From Streptomyces hundungensis (lineage in GTDB: Bacteria > Actinomycetota > Actinomycetes > Streptomycetales > Streptomycetaceae): DNA of 64,000 bases. The stretch is from positions 3,472,001-3,536,000 of the forward strand of contig NZ_CP032698.1 in NCBI RefSeq assembly GCF_003627815.1. Reading direction: 5' to 3'. The notes under the pieces are model-generated. The model was not told where the DNA came from. It saw only the letters and a program-made list of their open reading frames with translations, and did no database searches. Made by a program: the position numbers and the translations under genes. This document shows positions 32,584-41,602 of this stretch, one piece after another (the stretch's first letter is position 1; every line of letters starts with the position of its first letter).

Positions 32584-34173
32584 CTACTCCCACTCGATGG
32601 TGCCCGGCGGCTTGCTCGTCACGTCGAGGACGACGCGGTTGACGTCGGCGACCTCGTTGGTGATGCGGGTGGAGATCTTCGCGAGCACGTCGTACGGCAT
32701 CCGCGTCCAGTCCGCCGTCATGGCGTCCTCGGAGGAGACCGGGCGCAGCACGATCGGGTGGCCGTAGGTGCGGCCGTCGCCCTGGACGCCCACCGAGCGC
32801 ACATCGGCGAGCAGCACGACGGGGCACTGCCAGATCTCGCGGTCGAGCCCGGCCGCGGTCAGCTCCTCGCGGGCGATCGCGTCGGCCTCGCGCAGCAGGT
32901 CGAGACGGTCCTTGGTGACCTCGCCGACGATGCGGATGCCGAGGCCGGGGCCGGGGAAGGGCTGGCGCTGGACGATCTCGTCGGGCAGGCCGAGCTCCTG
33001 GCCGACCATGCGGACCTCGTCCTTGAACAGCTTGCGCAGCGGCTCGACGAGCTCGAACTCGATGTCGTCGGGCAGACCGCCCACGTTGTGGTGGGACTTG
33101 ATGTTGGCGGTGCCGGTGCCGCCGCCGGACTCGACGACGTCCGGGTACAGGGTGCCCTGGACGAGGAAGGCGACCTCGGGGCCGTCCTCCTGGAGGATCT
33201 CCAGCTGGGCCTGCTCGAAGACGCGGATGAACTCGCGGCCGATGATCTTCCGCTTGGTCTCCGGGTCGGAGACGCCGGCGAGGGCGGTGAGGAATCGCTC
33301 CTGCGCGTCGACGACCTTCAGCTGGACGCCGGTGGCGGCCACGAAGTCCTTCTCGACCTGCTCGGTCTCGCCCTTGCGCATCAGGCCGTGGTCGACGTAC
33401 ACGCAGGTCAGCTGGGAGCCGATGGCCTTCTGTACGAGGGCCGCGGCGACCGCGGAGTCGACGCCGCCGGACAGGCCGCAGATCGCGCGCTTGGTGCCGA
33501 CCTGCTCACGGATGAGGGCGACCTGCTCCTCGACCACGTTGTGCGTCGTCCACGTGGGCTCGATGCCCGCGCCGCGGTACAGGAAGTGCTCCAGGATCTG
33601 CTGGCCGTGCGTGGAGTGCAGCACCTCGGGGTGGTACTGGACGCCGTACAGCTTCTTCTCGTCGTTCTCGAAGGCGGCGACGGGGACGACGTCGGTGGAG
33701 GCCGTCACCGTGAAGCCCTCGGGGGCGGCGGAGCAGGCGTCGCCGTGCGACATCCACACCGACTGCTCGGCCGGGGTGCCCTCGAAGAGGGTGGAGCCGA
33801 GCTTGGAGACGGTCAGCGGGGTGCGGCCGTACTCGCGGGCCCCGTTGTCGTCGACCGTGCCGCCGAGCGTCGTCGCCATCAGCTGGAAGCCGTAGCACAT
33901 GCCGAAGACGGGCACCCCGGCCTCGAAGATCGCGCGGTCCAGGCGCGGGGCGCCCTCGGCGTACACGGAGGACGGGCCGCCGGAAAGGATGATCGCCTTG
34001 GGGTTCTTGGCCAGCATCTCGGCCACGGGCATGCTGCTCGGGACGATCTCGCTGTAGACCCGGGCCTCGCGGACGCGGCGGGCGATGAGCTGGGCGTACT
34101 GCGCGCCGAAGTCGACAACCAGGACGACGTCCGGGTTGTTGTCGGGCGCGGCTGCGGAGGGTGCTGCTGGCAC
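32584..34173 (-). CDS. guaA: GMP synthase (glutamine-hydrolysing)
   Basis: GuaA converts XMP to GMP with ATP and glutamine. The 529-aa protein has a class I glutamine amidotransferase domain ([19 protein letters not shown]; nucleophile Cys in [10 protein letters not shown]; His/Glu in [10 protein letters not shown]), the ATP-pyrophosphatase loop [12 protein letters not shown] and a C-terminal dimerisation domain ending KPPGTIEWE, as in the family. The GTG start at 34173 has GGAAGG upstream. The promoter lies in the 131 bp between it and the divergent chorismate mutase leader. It works with GuaB (59459-60964) in the same window. Confidence 0.98.
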   Translation of the reverse strand: MPAAPSAAAPDNNPDVVLVVDFGAQYAQLIARRVREARVYSEIVPSSMPVAEMLAKNPKAIILSGGPSSVYAEGAPRLDRAIFEAGVPVFGMCYGFQLMATTLGGTVDDNGAREYGRTPLTVSKLGSTLFEGTPAEQSVWMSHGDACSAAPEGFTVTASTDVVPVAAFENDEKKLYGVQYHPEVLHSTHGQQILEHFLYRGAGIEPTWTTHNVVEEQVALIREQVGTKRAICGLSGGVDSAVAAALVQKAIGSQLTCVYVDHGLMRKGETEQVEKDFVAATGVQLKVVDAQERFLTALAGVSDPETKRKIIGREFIRVFEQAQLEILQEDGPEVAFLVQGTLYPDVVESGGGTGTANIKSHHNVGGLPDDIEFELVEPLRKLFKDEVRMVGQELGLPDEIVQRQPFPGPGLGIRIVGEVTKDRLDLLREADAIAREELTAAGLDREIWQCPVVLLADVRSVGVQGDGRTYGHPIVLRPVSSEDAMTADWTRMPYDVLAKISTRITNEVADVNRVVLDVTSKPPGTIEWE

Positions 34174-34267
34174 GGGAGGCGGCCTTCCGGCGGTGGTGGA
34201 GGGGGTCGGTATTGTCGATTCTACCGGGGCGCGCGGTCCGGGGTTCGTCTCACCATCCGAACCCGGA

Positions 34268-34298
34268 TTGGCCCGCCCCTGGGGCGTCGGTCCATACT
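34268..34298 (+). promoter_or_regulatory. Candidate promoter of the chorismate mutase leader
   Basis: TTGGCC (34268-34273) and CATACT (34293-34298) with a 19-bp spacer resemble a principal-sigma promoter. The start would fall at about 34305, on the ATG of the leader peptide, so the leader would be translated from a leaderless mRNA. Confidence 0.4.
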
Positions 34299-34304
34299 GG
34301 CGCC

Positions 34305-34391
34305 ATGCTCACGCACCAGACCTTCGTCTTTACCTATGGCACCCGGCCCGCCGGGCGCCGTGGGTACGTCGGTTGTGCTGTGAGCCACTAG
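34305..34391 (+). CDS. Leader peptide of a Phe/Tyr attenuator
   Basis: A 28-codon frame starts [17 protein letters not shown] and ends CAVSH. Three aromatic codons lie close together (TTC, TTT, TAT in TFVFTY) and a fourth Tyr follows. It resembles the opening of the known Streptomyces trpE leader (which begins with a similar M-x-x-HxT) but with Phe/Tyr in place of Trp. It stands just before a perfect 17-bp terminator stem and then the chorismate mutase gene, whose product makes prephenate for Phe and Tyr. The arrangement fits ribosome-mediated attenuation. The frame can be mistaken for noise by gene finders. Confidence 0.6.
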   Translation: MLTHQTFVFTYGTRPAGRRGYVGCAVSH

Positions 34392-34403
34392 CAGACGACT
34401 TCC

Positions 34404-34442
34404 ACTGAGCGCCCCGGGCCGACAAGGCCCGGGGCGCTCAGT
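34404..34442 (+). terminator. Attenuator stem-loop upstream of chorismate mutase
   Basis: ACTGAGCGCCCCGGGCC (34404-34420), loop GACAA, and its exact complement (34426-34442) make a 17-bp stem followed by CGTTT. It begins 12 bp after the leader-peptide stop and ends 51 bp before the chorismate mutase ATG. The GC-rich segment in the leader (about 34338-34362, with GCCGGGCGCC) could pair with the left arm to form an antiterminator; that pairing is inferred. Confidence 0.8.
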
Positions 34443-34493
34443 CGTTTCCGGCCTTGCCGGTCCGGGGCGCCCCACTCTCCCGAGGAGCCCGCC

Positions 34494-34781
34494 ATGAGCA
34501 CGACCGTCACCGAGAAGACCGGCGCCCGCACCGACGAGGCGGCGGCGGTGATCACCGGAGCGCGCGAGCGCATCGACGCGCTCGACGACCGCATCATCGG
34601 CCTCATCCAGGAACGCATGGCCGTCTCCGCCGTCATCCAGGAGTCCCGCATCGCCTCCGGCGGCCGCCGGGTGAACCTGAACCGCGAGATGGAGGTCCTG
34701 GCCCACTTCAGCGACGCGCTCGGCAAGCCCGGCACCGGGCTCGCGATGAAGGTCCTGGAGCTGTGCCGGGGCCGCATCTGA
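34494..34781 (+). CDS. Chorismate mutase (AroQ type)
   Basis: The 95-aa protein is a minimal all-helical AroQ domain: GARERIDALDDRIIGLIQER at 22-41 carries the first active-site Arg, and ESRIASGGRRVNLNREMEVL at 50-69 carries further active-site residues. It converts chorismate to prephenate at the branch to Phe and Tyr. It is a stand-alone enzyme without a dehydratase or DHAP-synthase domain. GAGGAG lies nine bases before the ATG. A leader peptide rich in Phe/Tyr codons and a terminator stem lie upstream, suggesting attenuation by charged tRNA-Phe or tRNA-Tyr. Confidence 0.92.
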   Translation: MSTTVTEKTGARTDEAAAVITGARERIDALDDRIIGLIQERMAVSAVIQESRIASGGRRVNLNREMEVLAHFSDALGKPGTGLAMKVLELCRGRI

Positions 34782-35138
34782 GTTCGGGCGCTCCTCACCC
34801 GTACGGCGCCGTGACCGCTCCGGGCCCGGCTTCGTTGGTGGGGTGTCCGTGCCAGCCAGGGGCGGGCCCGAAGAATCCACGCGTGGCTCCACTGGGGCGT
34901 GTGACGCACCGCAAGTGCGTCGTGGGACCTCGTCCCGGTGTGCGTGACCGGACGGCAGGGGACAGCAGCCCGGTCACCCCTTAAAGGCGGTCGGTTCCGG
35001 GGACGCCCGGGGCCGGCCGCGTCGGGCCGAACGGTTTCCCCCCGCGGGGCGTCCCGGTCCCACCGAGCGGGGCGACCGGGGTCCTTTCGTCAGTCCGCGA
35101 GATATCTGTCAGCGGGATGTCTGCCCGCGGGAACTCTG
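34782..35138. other. Gene-free region between convergent genes, with candidate terminators
   Basis: Between the chorismate mutase stop and the lipoprotein stop lie two stem-loops: GACGCAC (34903-34909) with GTGCGTC (34915-34921), and GTGACCGG (34944-34951) with CCGGTCAC (34970-34977). These probably end transcription from both sides. No reading frame is convincing. Confidence 0.5.
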
Positions 35139-36371
35139 TCAGCGGGACAGGACGTAGCAGGTCGCCGCGGGTGGCGCGTCGCCCTTCCAGTCGTCCTCTC
35201 CGGGTGTGGTGTACCAGAACATCTTCTCGTCGACGTTTTCTCCGGTCCATGCGGAAGGCGCGTCACGGTATGCCGCTCGGCACTCCCTGGCCGCCTGCCT
35301 CTGCGCCGCCGCGTGGCCGGGGTAGCCGCCGTCCGGGAGCACGGGGCGGGCGAGGATGCGGCCGTCGTGGGGGCGTTCGCAGTCGGCCTTGACCACGAGG
35401 GCCGTGTCGGTCATCCCGGTATGGAAGTCGACGCAGGCCCCTGGCTTGGTCTCGCGGAGCCGGACGATGGCCCCGGTCGCCGGGAGCACCTTGTCCGAGG
35501 CCGGTACGGCGCCCGGTGCCGAGGTGCCGTATCCGTCGAGGGTCAGCTTGATGCGCAGGTTCTGCACGGGGGCGAGCACGCTGTCGTCCCCCTTGGCGAT
35601 GGCCTGCGAGACGTCGGTCTCGGCGGAGGTGATGCGGCCGTCCCGATCCACGGTCATGGTGAGGGGGTGCCGCACGTTGTTGACAGTGCCGGCGAGCCCT
35701 CCGGCGGGAACGGTCCCCGCCAGGAAGCCGCTGATGGACGGCCCGACCAGGAAGGCCCGGTAGCGGTGGCCGCCGTCCGGCAGCGCCTCGTCCTTGACGT
35801 CGGCGGTGGCCGCGAGGACTTCGAGCAGCGTGCCGCTGAACGGCGCCTGGTTGCCGCGCAGGGCGTTGGCGGCGAGGAGCGCGTATCCGTGCGGGTCCGC
35901 GGCGAGCGGGGTGGTTCCGCTGTAGCGCAGCCAGTAGTCCGCCGTCGCGGAGCGGTAGTCGAGGTTCTGGGGATCGATCACCAGGCGCGCCGTTCGGCCG
36001 TCCTGCCGACGGTGGGCGTCCACCGTTCCCAGCGCCTTCGCGGCCCCGTCCGGGAACCCCTCCGCCACGCTCCACCCGAGCGAACCGTCCGCGCGCCCGG
36101 CCGCGAAGTCCAGCTTGCCGCTGGTCTTCAGGACCGCGTCGCCCTCCTTCGCCGAGAAGGTGACGGTCTGGGTGAACGTCACGTTCTTCGCCGCCTCGGT
36201 CTGGCCGAGCGCCGCATAGGGGCGGTCGTCCAGACGCTTGGAGAAGACGGGGTGCGTGGGCGAGGCGGCGGCCGGGGCCCGTTTCGCGGCCGGGGCGGAC
36301 GGACCGCAGGCGGTCAGCAGCAGCGCCCCCGACACTGCTACGACAGCGGTCCACGCGGTACGGAGTCCCAT
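35139..36371 (-). CDS. Secreted lipoprotein, function unknown
   Basis: The 410-aa protein begins MGLRTAWTAVVAVSGALLLT and continues ACGPS: a signal peptide with the lipobox LTAC, so it is lipid-anchored on the outer membrane face. The mature part has beta-strand-rich segments (KNVTFTQTVTFSAKEGDAVL) resembling LolA/LppX-like folds, and a C-terminal ~90-residue Cys-containing region (GACVDFHTGMTDTALVVKAD then CERPHDGRI, later RECRAAYRDA and ATCYVLS) that could form two disulfides. AAAGGGAG precedes the ATG at 36371. The next gene upstream (36444-37634) is co-oriented with a 72-bp gap and also extracytoplasmic, so they may form an operon. Confidence 0.8.
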   Translation of the reverse strand: MGLRTAWTAVVAVSGALLLTACGPSAPAAKRAPAAASPTHPVFSKRLDDRPYAALGQTEAAKNVTFTQTVTFSAKEGDAVLKTSGKLDFAAGRADGSLGWSVAEGFPDGAAKALGTVDAHRRQDGRTARLVIDPQNLDYRSATADYWLRYSGTTPLAADPHGYALLAANALRGNQAPFSGTLLEVLAATADVKDEALPDGGHRYRAFLVGPSISGFLAGTVPAGGLAGTVNNVRHPLTMTVDRDGRITSAETDVSQAIAKGDDSVLAPVQNLRIKLTLDGYGTSAPGAVPASDKVLPATGAIVRLRETKPGACVDFHTGMTDTALVVKADCERPHDGRILARPVLPDGGYPGHAAAQRQAARECRAAYRDAPSAWTGENVDEKMFWYTTPGEDDWKGDAPPAATCYVLSR

Positions 36372-36443
36372 GTCAACTCCCTTTGCTGTGAAGCGGGTTG
36401 CGGGCATGTACGTCCGCCCCAAGGGGCTCGGGGCCGGAGTGGT

Positions 36444-37634
36444 TCACGTGCGGCTCAACAGGCCGCAGTTCTCCTGGCCGTTCGCGCTCAGGGGCCGGCT
36501 GCGGTCGTAGGGGTCGCTGGCGGAGCCGCTCGGGCGCGGGCCGGTGGGGGTCTCGTCGGCGAACTCGGGGTGCAGATAGCCGTCGTGCGCGTCGCAGACG
36601 GTGTTGCCGATCTGGACGTCGTACGCGGCGATCCAGAGCTTGCCGTCGGTGGCCCGGTTGACCTTCGGGTTCAGCACGGCGACGTCGAGGGTCCGGCGCA
36701 CGATCGTGCGGGCCACCTCCGTGGAGCCGGGCGCCGCCTTCACCAGCGGGTAGACGAAGGTGTAGTCGGCGTGCACGGTGGCCCCGCCCCCGGGCCGCTC
36801 GGCGAGGGTCATCATGCCGCGGGTCTTGACCACGTTCCCGACGGGCACGACCTTGCGGGGGTCGAACCGGCTGAACAGCGTCAGCGGGTCGTGCTCCTTG
36901 TCCGGCTTGGCCAGCGCGGTCGTGAAGCGGTCGACGACGTCCTGCTCCAACGGGTCGATGAGGCCGAGCCCGGCCTCGGGGCGCTCGCCGCGCAGGGTCG
37001 TCGGGGACAGGTTCGACTCGATCAAAAAGGTGCGGGTGGCGGCCAGGGCCGTGGCCACGCGCTCCTTGGAGAGGCCGCCGAGAGCGGTGGCATCGGGCGC
37101 TTCGATGCCGGCGGCGCCGTCCGCGTACCGCATGGCGGGCGAGCCGCGGAACGGCTCCTTCAGGGTGGGTCGTTCGGGGTCGAAGGAGGGCGGGGCGGCG
37201 GTGGGGGTCGCGGTCTCCGCGGGCAGTGGCGCCGTGGCCGTGGACTCGGAACCGTCGTCGCCGGTCAGCAGGGACAGCGCCCTGGACGGGTTCAGGGCGA
37301 CCAGCAGGACGGCCGCGGCGACGAGGATGCCGAGCACGCCCCACATGCGGCGCCTGCGTCCGGCCCGGCCGTTCCGCTCCTGCCAGGCCGGTCCGGTCCG
37401 CCAGCCCTCCGGCTCGGCCGGGCGCCGCCTGCCCCCGCGGGCGCGGGCGGCGGACTCGGCGGCCTCCTGCTCCTTGCGCAGCCGGTCGGTCACCATGCGG
37501 GCCCGCGCCGAGGGTTCCTTGGGGGCGGAGGAGCGGATGTCCCGCTCGTTGTCGCGGACGAACTGCTCCCAGATCTCGTCCGGCAGCGCGTCGTCGCCCG
37601 ACGACTCCCTCGGGGTCGGCGGCTTCTCGCTCAC
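36444..37634 (-). CDS. Single-pass membrane protein with an extracytoplasmic domain, function unknown
   Basis: From the GTG at 37634 (AGAGGGG upstream) the protein has 396 aa. The first ~100 residues are acidic then basic and cytoplasmic (DEIWEQFVRDNERDIRSSAP). One membrane segment at about 103-120 (GVLGILVAAAVLLVALNPS) follows. The extracytoplasmic part has FRGSPAMRYADGAAGIEAPD and a long conserved region ending DPYDRSRPLSANGQENCGLL. Its N-terminal layout is widely found among actinobacterial envelope proteins. It precedes the lipoprotein gene. I do not recognise a function. Confidence 0.75.
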   Translation of the reverse strand: MSEKPPTPRESSGDDALPDEIWEQFVRDNERDIRSSAPKEPSARARMVTDRLRKEQEAAESAARARGGRRRPAEPEGWRTGPAWQERNGRAGRRRRMWGVLGILVAAAVLLVALNPSRALSLLTGDDGSESTATAPLPAETATPTAAPPSFDPERPTLKEPFRGSPAMRYADGAAGIEAPDATALGGLSKERVATALAATRTFLIESNLSPTTLRGERPEAGLGLIDPLEQDVVDRFTTALAKPDKEHDPLTLFSRFDPRKVVPVGNVVKTRGMMTLAERPGGGATVHADYTFVYPLVKAAPGSTEVARTIVRRTLDVAVLNPKVNRATDGKLWIAAYDVQIGNTVCDAHDGYLHPEFADETPTGPRPSGSASDPYDRSRPLSANGQENCGLLSRT

Positions 37635-37953
37635 TTCGTGTGGCCCCTCTTGACATGTCACGTGCGGCATACGCCGCGCCAGTGCTTTTCGACCTGCGGC
37701 GATCGTCGATGGTTGCCGCACGGCGGGAGTGGCGTGGATCACATAAGGATTCCGTGAAGACGGGGCAACCCTTCACAGGAGTCACAGGTCATGCATGTGG
37801 AACCAACGGGTTCGCCCGCGTTCTGTCCACGCCGGCGGGACCCGACCAGGTCTCCGCACACGCGGGAGGCGCTGCGCTCGGAGGGGGGTGCAGCGCCTCT
37901 TGTCGTCTACGGACCCGCGTCCTCCCGCGCGTCAGTGCTTCCGATTCCCGGCG
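37635..37953. other. Gene-free region downstream of the GMC gene
   Basis: This 319-bp region carries the promoter of the membrane-protein gene starting at 37634 and the end of the GMC oxidoreductase transcript. The only clear element is the stem-loop at 37866-37899. Confidence 0.4.
37866..37899 (-). terminator. Terminator downstream of the GMC oxidoreductase gene
   Basis: GAGGCGCTGC (37866-37875) and GCAGCGCCTC (37890-37899) form a perfect 10-bp stem with a 14-base loop, 54 bp beyond the stop codon at 37954. Confidence 0.6.
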
Positions 37954-39759
37954 TCAGTCCTGCTGCTTCGGCGGGACGGTCGGCATACCGAGGAACGGCA
38001 GCTTCAAGGCGCCGAACGCCTCCGCGGGGACCGCCGGGGACTTGGGTTCGATCGGGGCGAGGCGGACATAGGGCGCGCCCTGCGCCGGGCGGAGGTCCCG
38101 CTCCCCCTTGTTGGGCCACAGCGACATCGCGCGCTCGGCCTGCGCGGTGATCGTCAGGGAGGGGTTCACCCCGAGGTTGGCCGAGACGGCCGCGCCGTCC
38201 ACGACCGAGATCCCCGGGTGCCCGTACAGCCGGTGGTACGGGTCGATCACACCGGTCTCGGCCGAGTCGCCGATCGGGCAGCCGCCCAGGAAGTGGGCGG
38301 TGAGCGGGGTGCCCATGAGCTCCCCGACGTTCGAGCCCGCGAAGCCGTTGATCTCCGCGGCGATCGCCGTCGCCCCTTCGGTGGCCGCCCGGATCTGTTT
38401 GGGGTTGGGTGCGCCGTGGCCCTGTTCGGCGGTGAGCAGCCCCTTGCCGACGCCGTCCGGCTTGAGATGGGTGGTGAGCGAATTGTCGAGTGACTGCATG
38501 ACCAGGCCGATGATCGTTCGCTCGGACCAGCGGTGGTTGCTGATCGAACGCGCAAGCAGCAGGGGGTGCTTGGCCGCGTTGCCCAGCCAGTTGCGCACCC
38601 GGTTGACGCCGTAGGGCACCTGGAGGATCGACATGCTGCCCATGGCGTTCGAGCCCTTGCCGTAGCGGACCGGCTCGATGTGGGTGTTCTCGTCCGGGTG
38701 GATCGAGGAGGTGATGGCGACACCCCGGGTGAAGTCGACCCTGGGCGTGCCGTGCCGCTTGCGGTAGCGCCGGCTGGTGGTCTGCGCACCCACCAAAGCC
38801 TCGGAGTTGGTACGGGTCAGCTCGCCCAACCGCTTGGAGATGTAAGGGAGTTGACCGCTCGCCTTCATACGGTGCAGCAGGGTCTGGGTGCCGTAGGTGC
38901 CGGCCGCGATGACGACCCGGCGGGCCGTGAAGAGCCGGCCCGGGCCGTCCTTGTCGTCGGTGGGCAGGGTCGCCACGGCGTGGCCGCCGCGCGAGTCGCC
39001 GGTCACCGAGACCACGGTCGTCATGGGGTGGACGACCGCGCCCGCCTTCTCGGCGAGGTAGAGGTAGTTCTCGTTCAGGGTGTTCTTCGCGCCGTGCCGG
39101 CAGCCCGTCATGCACTCGCCGCACTCGATGCACGCCCGGCGCGAGGGACCGGCGCCGCCGAAGTAGGGATCGTCGACGGACATCCCGCGCTTGGCCTTCG
39201 CCGTGCCGTCACCGTCCTGGCCGTCGCCGAAGAAGACGCCGACCGGCGCCAGATGGAAGGTGTCGCCGACCCCCATGCGCTGGGCCGCCGCCTTGAGGTG
39301 GACGTCGGACGGCGTCATCGTCGGGTTGAGCCGCACCCCGAGCATGCGCCGCGCCTGGTCGTAGTAGGGCGCCAGCTCGTCCTGCCAGTCGGTGATGTCC
39401 TTCCACTGCGGGTCCTCGAAGAACGGCCGCGGCGGCACATAGAGGGTGTTGGCGTAGTTGAGGGAGCCGCCGCCGACCCCGGCGCCGCCCAGCACCATCA
39501 CATTGCCGAGCAGATGGATGCGCTGGATGCCGTAGAGGCCGAGCTTCGGCGCCCACAGGTAGTTCTTGAGGTCCCAGGAGTTCTTGGGCAGCGTGGCCGG
39601 CGAGAAGCGGCGGCCCGCCTCCAGGACGCCGACGCGGTAGCCCTTCTCGGTGAGCCGCAGCGCCGTCACCGAGCCGCCGAAGCCCGAGCCGACCACGACG
39701 ACGTCGTAGTCGTACGCGCCGTCCTCGTCCGGGTTGTGGGCTGGGGGTACCTGGGACAT
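37954..39759 (-). CDS. ChoD-like GMC oxidoreductase with a ferredoxin-like Cys motif
   Basis: The 601-aa flavoprotein has the FAD Rossmann motif VVVGSGFGGSVTALRL at 21-36, GGAGVGGGSLNYANTLYVPP at 91-110 and a C-terminal GMC part with TPLTAHFLGGCPIGD and DGAAVSANLGVNPSLTITA. Four cysteines C210, C213, C216 and C220 (CIECGECMTGC) resemble an iron-sulfur ligand set. The domain order matches mycobacterial ChoD (annotated cholesterol oxidase, but with doubtful activity), not the secreted Streptomyces cholesterol oxidase; there is no signal peptide. In mycobacteria choD lies beside guaB2/guaB3, and guaB genes are also in this window. It is co-transcribed with the SSADH gene upstream (47-bp gap). 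The substrate is unknown. Confidence 0.88.
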   Translation of the reverse strand: MSQVPPAHNPDEDGAYDYDVVVVGSGFGGSVTALRLTEKGYRVGVLEAGRRFSPATLPKNSWDLKNYLWAPKLGLYGIQRIHLLGNVMVLGGAGVGGGSLNYANTLYVPPRPFFEDPQWKDITDWQDELAPYYDQARRMLGVRLNPTMTPSDVHLKAAAQRMGVGDTFHLAPVGVFFGDGQDGDGTAKAKRGMSVDDPYFGGAGPSRRACIECGECMTGCRHGAKNTLNENYLYLAEKAGAVVHPMTTVVSVTGDSRGGHAVATLPTDDKDGPGRLFTARRVVIAAGTYGTQTLLHRMKASGQLPYISKRLGELTRTNSEALVGAQTTSRRYRKRHGTPRVDFTRGVAITSSIHPDENTHIEPVRYGKGSNAMGSMSILQVPYGVNRVRNWLGNAAKHPLLLARSISNHRWSERTIIGLVMQSLDNSLTTHLKPDGVGKGLLTAEQGHGAPNPKQIRAATEGATAIAAEINGFAGSNVGELMGTPLTAHFLGGCPIGDSAETGVIDPYHRLYGHPGISVVDGAAVSANLGVNPSLTITAQAERAMSLWPNKGERDLRPAQGAPYVRLAPIEPKSPAVPAEAFGALKLPFLGMPTVPPKQQD

Positions 39760-39806
39760 GGCTCTCCTCGTGCGCAGGGGCGGACTGGGCGGACCGGCTT
39801 CGGGGG

Positions 39807-41435
39807 CTAGCGCAGGCGCAGGGCCTTCATCGCCTTCAGGCTCCGGGTCATGAAGGCCGCGTACTTCTCGTCGTCCATGCCGAAGGCGGGGGCCAGCGGG
39901 ATGAGCCGCTGCTGGGCGATGGTCTGGGCCTCGGTGTACTTGAGGATGCCCTCCGAGCCGTGCCGTCGGCCGAGCCCCGAGTCCTTCATGCCGCCCATCG
40001 GCGACTGGACACTGCCGTAGGCGGGGGCGTACCCCTCGTTGATGTTGACCGTGCCGGTGTTCAGCTTCGCCGCCACCTCGTGGCCGCGGCGCGAATCCCT
40101 GGTCCACACCGAGGAGTTGAGGCCGTAGGGCGTGGCGTTGGCCTGCTCGATCACCGCGTCCTCGTCCGTGAAGCGGTAGACCGAGACGACCGGTCCGAAG
40201 GTCTCCTCGGTGCACACCGCCATGGGTGCCTCGACGCCTTCGAGGATGGTGGGCTCGTAGAAGAGCGGGCCGATGTCGGGGCGGGCGACGCCGCCCGCGA
40301 GGAGTTTGGCGCCCTTGGCGACGGCCTCCTCGACATGGCGGGTGACGGTCTCCAACTGGCGCTCGCCGACCAGGGAGCCCATGTCCGCTCCGTACGCCAG
40401 TGAGCGACCGAGCCGCATCGCCTTCGTACGTGCGGCAAATCGATCGAGGAAGGCGTCGGCGATCGATTCGTGAACGTACAGTCGCTCGATCGATATGCAG
40501 AGCTGTCCGGCCGAGGAGAAGCAGGCCCGGACCGCGCCCGCGGCCGCCTTCTCCACATCGGCGTCGGCCAGGACCAGCATGGCGTTCTTGCCGCCCAACT
40601 CCAGGGAGACGCCCACCAGTCGGGCCGCCGCTCCTTGCGCGACCTCGCGGCCGGTGCGGGTCGAGCCGGTGAAGGAGACGTAGTCGGCGTGCTTGACGAC
40701 CTCGGGGCCGACGACCGGTCCCTCACCCAGGACGACCTGGAAGACCTCGGCCGGAAGGCCCGCCTCGATCAGCAGGTCGCGCGCCCACAGGGCGGTCAGC
40801 GCGGTCTCGGTGTCGGGCTTCATCACGACGGCGTTGCCGGAGACGAACGCGGGCAGCGCGTCGCCCACCGACAGTTCGAGGGGGTAGTTCCAGGGCGCGA
40901 TCTGCCCGACCACCCCGCGCGGCTGGCGCAGCTCGGTGACCTTGGTCAGGGTCGGCACGACTCCCGTGTGCCGCCGGGGCTTCAGATAGGCCGGGGCCTT
41001 GCGCCCGTAGTGGCGGGCGGCGACGGCGACGGCCTGCACCTCTTCATGGGCGTGCAGCCGGGCCTTGCCCGTCTCCAACTGGATCAGGTCGAGCACCTCG
41101 GCCTGGCGGGCGAGGACCAGGTCGTGGAAGCGGAGCAGCACGGCGGCGCGGGCGCGGACCGGCGTCGCGGCCCACTGGCACTGCGCGGTCCGGGCGCGCG
41201 CGAAGGCCTCGGCGACGTCCGCGGGCGTGGACTCGGGCAGGTCGGCCAGCTTCTCGCCGGTGAACGGGGTGTGGTTGGCGGTCCGCCCGGAGCCGGCCAC
41301 ACCCCGGGTGAGCTGGGCGACCAGCTGGCCCGTGACCACGTCGGCGGCGGTGCGCGCGCCTGCCGGGGCGGGGGCGACCGGGTTGGTTCCGGCGGGCGTG
41401 AGGGTGGTCGTGGGCGAGGCCTGCGAGTCCGTCAT
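39807..41435 (-). CDS. Succinate-semialdehyde dehydrogenase (NADP+)
   Basis: The 542-aa aldehyde dehydrogenase has PWNYPLELSVGDALPAFVSG (substrate/cofactor entry), FTGSTRTGREVAQGAAARL, the general-base Glu in SLELGGKNAML and the catalytic Cys in FSSAGQLCISIERLYV. The branch matches the actinobacterial SSADH (GabD2-like) that oxidises succinate semialdehyde to succinate, closing the GABA shunt or 2-oxoglutarate bypass into the TCA cycle. An N-terminal extension of about 50 residues is disordered. It stands upstream of the GMC gene and divergently transcribed genes are absent; the kinase cluster follows 167 bp upstream in the same orientation. Other aldehyde substrates are possible. Confidence 0.88.
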   Translation of the reverse strand: MTDSQASPTTTLTPAGTNPVAPAPAGARTAADVVTGQLVAQLTRGVAGSGRTANHTPFTGEKLADLPESTPADVAEAFARARTAQCQWAATPVRARAAVLLRFHDLVLARQAEVLDLIQLETGKARLHAHEEVQAVAVAARHYGRKAPAYLKPRRHTGVVPTLTKVTELRQPRGVVGQIAPWNYPLELSVGDALPAFVSGNAVVMKPDTETALTALWARDLLIEAGLPAEVFQVVLGEGPVVGPEVVKHADYVSFTGSTRTGREVAQGAAARLVGVSLELGGKNAMLVLADADVEKAAAGAVRACFSSAGQLCISIERLYVHESIADAFLDRFAARTKAMRLGRSLAYGADMGSLVGERQLETVTRHVEEAVAKGAKLLAGGVARPDIGPLFYEPTILEGVEAPMAVCTEETFGPVVSVYRFTDEDAVIEQANATPYGLNSSVWTRDSRRGHEVAAKLNTGTVNINEGYAPAYGSVQSPMGGMKDSGLGRRHGSEGILKYTEAQTIAQQRLIPLAPAFGMDDEKYAAFMTRSLKAMKALRLR

Positions 41436-41602
41436 GGGGCGAGGGTATGCCCGGCGGAGCAGTTTCGGTACCCGTCGGTAACGGCTTTTCGCACCCCGGC
41501 AACCGTGCCAGCGATCACTGGCTACATAACCGCTGATCAGCGCCTTACGACTGACGACACCCTCCGGATTTACCCGTCTCGGACCGTCGGGGCGGCCCCG
41601 GA

